Positions 21,770 through 26,130 of a stretch of DNA of 26,130 nucleotides are shown one piece after another. The stretch spans positions 1 through 26,130 of the forward strand of contig JAFGJU010000002.1 in NCBI GenBank assembly GCA_016928935.1, read 5' to 3'. The position numbers were made by a program, and so were the translations under genes. Each line of letters starts with the position of its first letter. Positions within the stretch are counted from its first letter, which is position 1. Below the pieces are notes generated by a model. It saw nothing but the letters and a program-made list of their open reading frames with translations, was not told where the DNA came from and made no database searches. This DNA comes from Candidatus Eiseniibacteriota bacterium. Its GTDB lineage: Bacteria > Eisenbacteria > RBG-16-71-46 > JAFGJU01.

Positions 21770-23088
21770 GGTTGGTCCTCCCCGGGCTCGCCGCCCGCAG
21801 AGGACAGCTTCTCACGAAGACCCGGGAAATCCGGGTTCAACTCTGCCACCTCAGCGTAGTTCTGACGGGCCTCCTCGTCCTGGCCGAGCCCTTCCAGGGC
21901 TCTGCCCAGGTTGAAGCACAGCCCGGGGTACTCTCCGTCCTCCCTGGTGCGTTCCCTCAGGGCTCTGCGAAACGCCTCCACTGCGTCCTCGAAATCCTCC
22001 ATCTCCAGGTGGCACTGCCCGGCCATCTCGAAGGCCTTGGCCCTGTATTCGTCACCCGCGGAGGCCACACGGAACTCGTTCAAAGCCTCTTCGTAGAGCC
22101 CCATCTCCTTGTACGTCACGCCGAGGTCGTAATGCGCCTGATAGTCGCCGGCGTCGAGAGTGTTCTCCATCTGAGTCTTGAACTGTTTCAAGACCTGGCT
22201 GATGTTGACCGTGGACGGCCGCGAGTGAACCCTCTGCCTGAGACTCGCCAAAGACGAGTCCTCGGCGGGGGGCGCCGAGGGCGAAGCCTGCTCCACTGTC
22301 TCCGGATGCTCTGCCGGCCGGCGTTCCCCGGCCTCCTGCCCGACCTCCATGGCCGCAGTTGTCGGCACGAAGCCCCCGGGTGGCTCGGCTGAGGGCTGCT
22401 CCACCAAGGAGCCCGACCCCCGGCCCTCCGCGGGTTCGGACTCCAGGACCCGGGACTGCGGCTCGTGCGCGGCAGCCGAAAACGGAGTGCCCGCGTTGGG
22501 GTCCAACCCGAGCGCCCTGGCCGCGCACTGCGACGACTTGTCGTCGTCGCCGCGGGACTTGAGAAGCTCCGACAGCCGCATCAGCTCCACCGCGGCCTGC
22601 CTGGCCCGGCCGGTCCGCTCGTACATGCCGGCCAGCTTCTCGGATATCCCGGTGTCCGCGGGGTTCGCCGTGGCGGCGCGCTCGAGCGCCTCGATGGCCG
22701 CTTCCTCGTCCCCTTCCTTCAGCTTGATGTTGTGGCAGGTGAGGAAGTCCTGAACGGCTTCGTGGGCCAATCCTGCGCGCAGACGGATGTCGCCGAGTCG
22801 TCTGTACATGTCAGACTGTGATGGGTCGAGGCGCAGGATTCTCTTGCCGATGGCGGCGGCGTTCTTATACAGGCCGAGCTTCTCGTAGGCGTCCACTGCC
22901 TGGGAGTAAAGAGACACCGCCCGTTCGGTGGTTCCTTTCTTGAGGTGCACGTCCCCCACCAGGACGTAGTCGTAGGGGTCTATGTCCTCCAGAGCGAGGA
23001 GCTTCTGGTATTCGGCCAGCGCCTTGTCCAGGTTACCACTGGAGAGGTATTTCTGGGCCCGGGCCTTTATGCCTGAAGACTTCTCCAA
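21766..23088 (-). CDS. Two-block tetratricopeptide repeat protein
   Basis: This 440-residue, apparently soluble protein has TPR-like helix pairs at about 5-200 (for example SGNLDKALAEYQKLLALEDID) and again at about 310-430 (GDYQAHYDLGVTYKEMGLYE). The two blocks are joined by a Pro/Glu/Ala-rich linker of about 205-285. No signal peptide is seen. The start is a TTG at 23088 with GGAGAG about 8 bases upstream. It is coupled to the PHP gene by a 4-base overlap. Similar proteins with N- and C-terminal TPR blocks are common in Myxococcota and related genomes without a known role. A scaffold function is the most that can be inferred. Confidence 0.85.
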   Translation of the reverse strand: MEKSSGIKARAQKYLSSGNLDKALAEYQKLLALEDIDPYDYVLVGDVHLKKGTTERAVSLYSQAVDAYEKLGLYKNAAAIGKRILRLDPSQSDMYRRLGDIRLRAGLAHEAVQDFLTCHNIKLKEGDEEAAIEALERAATANPADTGISEKLAGMYERTGRARQAAVELMRLSELLKSRGDDDKSSQCAARALGLDPNAGTPFSAAAHEPQSRVLESEPAEGRGSGSLVEQPSAEPPGGFVPTTAAMEVGQEAGERRPAEHPETVEQASPSAPPAEDSSLASLRQRVHSRPSTVNISQVLKQFKTQMENTLDAGDYQAHYDLGVTYKEMGLYEEALNEFRVASAGDEYRAKAFEMAGQCHLEMEDFEDAVEAFRRALRERTREDGEYPGLCFNLGRALEGLGQDEEARQNYAEVAELNPDFPGLREKLSSAGGEPGEDQP

Positions 23089-23201
23089 CGCAGACTCTCC
23101 ACACCAAGCGCAAACGACACTCCCATTCGTCCCGTGAGCGTCGCTCCTCAGACCGCGTCTGCTCCAACAAAGAATCTATGAACTCAGTTCCAGTCCTTCG
23201 C

Positions 23202-24734
23202 TTATTGAGTAAACAGCTTCCGTTCGACCAACTCTCTGGTTTCTACGTAGAGCTCCTCGCCGGCGTCCCTCAGGGATTGAGTCTCTCTGAGAAGCGCCGT
23301 GCGCCTTGATTCGTCCTCTATGGAGCCCAGGTTTATGTAGACGTTCAGCGAGGCGCCGACCAGCGCGGCGTGCGCCATGCAGGCACTGACGCCGGCGTCG
23401 CTGACTGAATTGACGTTCCCCTTCTCCGCCGCTGTGCGCGAGAACTTGAGCGCCTTGACACTCAGCTTGCAGACTTCGAACGGCACCTCCGCCGCCCTCA
23501 GCGCTGCGGCCCGAACCGCCTCCCATCTGGGCTCCTCGTCCGGCCTGACCTTGAGGGCTCTTCTGGACTTGAGCACCTGCTCGTAGGCGCGCGAGTCTTC
23601 CTCGGCCAGCCGGAGCAGACTCTTCCTCAACGTCTGGCACTCCTCCCTTACCTTCTGCATCTCACTCCACGCGTCCGCGTACTTCTTCTTGCCGATCGTG
23701 AGGCCACACACCATCGCCGACAGAGCGCACGACAACGAGCCGGCGAGAGCAGACACACTCCCTCCTCCTGGAACGGCGGTTGCCCCCGCCACCTCTTCGG
23801 CGTAGTCAGCCGTGCTGGACCCGGTGCTCCCGGGCTCACCGAAGAGCTTGGTCTCCAGTATCTGGTCTCTCTCGAACGCTTCCAGTCTCAGGTGGTGTTC
23901 GGCGACATCCACGAGAGCGTTCAGGGGCACGAGCCCCACTATCTCACTTCCTAGTATCGGCACACCGTATCGCTCAGCTTCAGACTTTATTAGCGCAAAC
24001 ACCCGCTGTATCGGAGTCTGCTGGAAATTGACCAGGTTCATCGATACTTGGACTATCCCGGCCTCCTTGAGCTCGAAGCCCAGGGCCTTCACGTACCGCA
24101 GGCCGCCGTCGCCGAACCTTATGGCTTTGGCTATGTTACGCGCCACGGACACGTTTGAGGTGCCGAGGTTGACGTTGAAAGCCACGAGCGGCATCCTGGC
24201 GCCCACTGCAACTGCGCCGGCAGTCGGGTGTATGCGCTCGGGCCCAAAATCAGGCTTCCTGGCCGGGTCCTTGCCTATGGCCTCCCGCAGGCCCTCGAAT
24301 TCGCCCGACCTCACCTGCGCCAGGTTCTCTCTGTCCGGCCTGGTGGCCGCGGCTTCGTAAAGAAAAACCGGGATCTCGAGCTCCGTGCCTATCCTCTTGC
24401 CCAGCTCCCTGGCCAGCTCCACGCACTCCTGGTTGGTCATTCCGGACAGGGGGACGAACGGAATTACGTCCACCGCCCCCATGCGCGGGTGCTCGCCCTC
24501 GTGCTTCGTCAGGTCGATCAGCTCCGCCGCCTTCCTGGCTCCCCTGAAAGCGGCCTCCACGGCCGCGTCGGGCGGACACACGAACGTGACGACTGCCCTG
24601 TTGTGGTCGGCGTTCATCTCTCTGTCCAGCAGCCTCACTCCCGGGACCGACGTTATCTCGGCCGCGATTGCGTCGACGACCGAGGCGTCTCTGCCTTCAC
24701 TGAAATTGGGTACGCACTCAACGAGTCTGGCCAC
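23202..24734 (-). CDS. ftcD: Bifunctional glutamate formimidoyltransferase / formimidoyltetrahydrofolate cyclodeaminase
   Basis: This is a 510-residue two-domain enzyme. The transferase (1 to about 300) starts MARLVECVPNFSEGRD and has His82 in GEHPRMGAVDV, matching the catalytic His82 described for the mammalian enzyme. The cyclodeaminase (about 315-510) has AVPGGGSVSALAG and NVNSVSDAGVSACMAHAALVGASLN. Together they move the formimino group from formiminoglutamate to tetrahydrofolate and release ammonia, the end of one histidine degradation route. I chose GTG at 24734 because AAAGGAGG lies directly upstream. The frame is open to 24794 but that part overlaps the end of hutI. It follows hutI by 22 bases. 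Length fits the fused vertebrate-type FTCD. Confidence 0.95.
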   Translation of the reverse strand: MARLVECVPNFSEGRDASVVDAIAAEITSVPGVRLLDREMNADHNRAVVTFVCPPDAAVEAAFRGARKAAELIDLTKHEGEHPRMGAVDVIPFVPLSGMTNQECVELARELGKRIGTELEIPVFLYEAAATRPDRENLAQVRSGEFEGLREAIGKDPARKPDFGPERIHPTAGAVAVGARMPLVAFNVNLGTSNVSVARNIAKAIRFGDGGLRYVKALGFELKEAGIVQVSMNLVNFQQTPIQRVFALIKSEAERYGVPILGSEIVGLVPLNALVDVAEHHLRLEAFERDQILETKLFGEPGSTGSSTADYAEEVAGATAVPGGGSVSALAGSLSCALSAMVCGLTIGKKKYADAWSEMQKVREECQTLRKSLLRLAEEDSRAYEQVLKSRRALKVRPDEEPRWEAVRAAALRAAEVPFEVCKLSVKALKFSRTAAEKGNVNSVSDAGVSACMAHAALVGASLNVYINLGSIEDESRRTALLRETQSLRDAGEELYVETRELVERKLFTQ

Positions 24735-24756
24735 TTCTCCTCCTTTGCCCCTGCCT

Positions 24757-26049
24757 TCAGGCGGACAGACGGCCGGAACGCACGACCACTCCACCGTCCT
24801 TGACGACGTGACGCACGTTTGAGACTCCGTAGTGATACGGAATCTCCCTGTAATCCTCCGCGTCGAACACGACCACGTCGGCCCTCTTCCCCGCGGCCAG
24901 CGAGCCGCGCTCGGCCCCCAGCGCCAGCGCGAAGGCCGAGTTGACAGTGGCGGCGGCGAGGGCTTCCGCCGCCGTCATCCGCATCTCCACGCACGCGAGT
25001 GTCATCATCATCTGCATCGACTCCGTCATGGAGCTCCCGGGGTTGCAGTCCGTGGCCAGCGCCACCGGCAGACCCGCCTCTATCATCGCGCGCGCCGGCG
25101 CGTACCTGCCGAGGCCCAGGCTGAACGACGTGCCCGGGAGCAGGACCGCCACGACGCCGGCGTCCCTCAGAGCGCGCACGTCGGCGGGCGACGCGCGAAG
25201 CAGATGGTCCGCGCTCACAGCGCCCAGCTCGGCCGCGAGCATGGCCCCTCCCGTCCTGGCAAATTCCTCCGCGTGAACCTTTGGCATGAGGCCGTGGGCC
25301 ATCCCGGCTCTGAGGATCTCCCGGGACTCGGCCACGGTGAACACTCCTTTCTCGCAAAACACGTCGCAGAACGCGGCCAGTTTCCTCCCGGACACCCGCG
25401 GGATCTGCTCGCGCACTATGCTCTTCACGTAGTCCCGCTTCCTGCCCCGGAACTCCGCGGGCACTTCGTGAGCGCCCAGAAACGTTGGCACAATCCCCAT
25501 CACGTGACGCCCCGCAAGCTCCCTCACCACCTCCAGGGCCTTGAGCTCATCTTCCACGCTCAGGCCGTAACCGCTTTTTATTTCGACAGTTGTGGTCCCA
25601 AGTTCCAGCATTGTATCAAGACGCTTGGACGCCTGAGCCAGGAGCTCCCCCTTCCCGGCCTTCCTGAAGGCACTGACGCTCGACAGTATTCCGCCCCCCC
25701 GGGCGGCGATCTCCATGTAGCTGGAGCCCTGAAGTCTCATCTCAAACTCGCGCGCCCTCTGGCCGGCGAACACCGCGTGCGTGTGGCAGTCCACGAAACC
25801 AGGAGAGACCACCCTGCCCGACGCGTCCAGGAGCTCTCCGCCCGCCGCCAGTCGGCTGCGAGCGAGCACCCGCTCCGACGGCCCGACGCTCACGATCCTG
25901 CCGCGCCTCACGGCCACGGCGCCGTCCTCTATGATGCCCAGCCGGCTCATTTCACCGCCGCGCCTGGGAGAGGCCTGGCCGCCCCGGTCGCGCAGTCCTG
26001 CCGGCTCCAGTGTGACGAGCTGGCGGGCGTGCGCGACAATCAGGTCCAC
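24757..26049 (-). CDS. hutI: Imidazolonepropionase (HutI)
   Basis: This 430-residue amidohydrolase converts imidazolone-5-propionate to N-formimino-L-glutamate, the step before FtcD. Metal and substrate motifs are in order: SPGFVDCHTHAVFAGQRAREFEMR (metal His pair), TTTVEIKSGYGL, PTFLGAHEVP, VHAEEF, SADHL and ATDCNPGSS. The start is taken as GTG at 26049, giving MDLIVAHARQLVTL as in homologues, with no clear ribosome site. The frame stays open to the window edge, so a slightly longer protein is not excluded. A different minus-strand frame, open from the edge to a TGA at 26040-26042, may be the arginine-rich tail of the preceding gene. Neither hutH nor hutU is in the window. Confidence 0.95.
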   Translation of the reverse strand: MDLIVAHARQLVTLEPAGLRDRGGQASPRRGGEMSRLGIIEDGAVAVRRGRIVSVGPSERVLARSRLAAGGELLDASGRVVSPGFVDCHTHAVFAGQRAREFEMRLQGSSYMEIAARGGGILSSVSAFRKAGKGELLAQASKRLDTMLELGTTTVEIKSGYGLSVEDELKALEVVRELAGRHVMGIVPTFLGAHEVPAEFRGRKRDYVKSIVREQIPRVSGRKLAAFCDVFCEKGVFTVAESREILRAGMAHGLMPKVHAEEFARTGGAMLAAELGAVSADHLLRASPADVRALRDAGVVAVLLPGTSFSLGLGRYAPARAMIEAGLPVALATDCNPGSSMTESMQMMMTLACVEMRMTAAEALAAATVNSAFALALGAERGSLAAGKRADVVVFDAEDYREIPYHYGVSNVRHVVKDGGVVVRSGRLSA

Positions 26050-26130
26050 GGCCGGGCCGGCCTTGCGTCCGACTCCGACGCCCGGACCCGCTTGCGTTCC
26101 GCGCCCCGCAGTCCTGCGCGTCGTGCGCTC

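Noticed and set aside
1..26130. Mobile element, prophage or defence island
   Set aside because: No transposase, integrase, phage structural or nuclease genes are seen. Gene orientation and composition are uniform throughout.

Overview
The window is GC-rich chromosomal DNA from a Gram-negative (diderm) bacterium. A TonB-dependent outer-membrane receptor, a type IV pilus system and sigma54-type regulation all point that way. Every confidently called gene lies on the minus strand, so transcription runs from high to low coordinates. The pilus gene order B-T-C-S-R-A-(ABC pair)-D matches the Myxococcus xanthus pil cluster. The pseudopilins with calcium loops and FG-GAP repeats also resemble those of uncultured FCB-type or Eisenbacteria-type genomes. 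I cannot fix the phylum from sequence alone.

Layout from right to left. (1) 26.05-23.2 kb: histidine degradation, hutI (imidazolonepropionase) followed by a bifunctional glutamate formimidoyltransferase/cyclodeaminase. (2) 23.1-20.9 kb: a TPR protein and a PHP-family phosphoesterase that overlap by 4 bases. (3) 20.8-17.7 kb: a cobalamin-uptake unit with a sigma70-like promoter, a full cobalamin riboswitch with a terminator-like stem, an ECF-type S component and a BtuB-like receptor. (4) 17.6-17.0 kb: a ComEA-like helix-hairpin-helix DNA-binding protein. (5) 16.8-0.3 kb: a type IV pilus regulon in four transcription units: pilB-T-C-S-R; the major pilin gene; an ABC transporter pair, a TPR protein and the prepilin peptidase; and the minor pilins fimT-pilV-pilW-pilX. 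The first 337 bases hold at most the tail of one convergent plus-strand gene, two short direct repeats and a hairpin.

The main new reading is regulatory. Each of the four pilus units is preceded by a sigma54-type -24/-12 element with exact GG-N10-GC spacing. Three of them also have a matching 13-bp dyad (approximately TTGCRTTCTGCAA) 115-153 bp upstream of the -24 element. It occurs as a tandem pair 20 bp apart at the pilin promoter, and as one full site plus a half-site in the same phase at pilB. This looks like one PilS/PilR regulon covering motors, major pilin, ABC transporter, peptidase and minor pilins, and it offers a candidate binding site for the regulator.

The second notable item is the pilW-like minor pilin. 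It carries a pure Thr-Gly repeat linker encoded by a hexanucleotide repeat, followed by seven FG-GAP/VCBS-like repeats, the number expected of a seven-bladed beta-propeller. No pilY1 is present in the window, so this protein may be a pilus-tip propeller built directly onto a pilin. The cognate kinase and regulator each lack a normally conserved proline (HEIRNC in place of HEIRNP; KH in place of KP).
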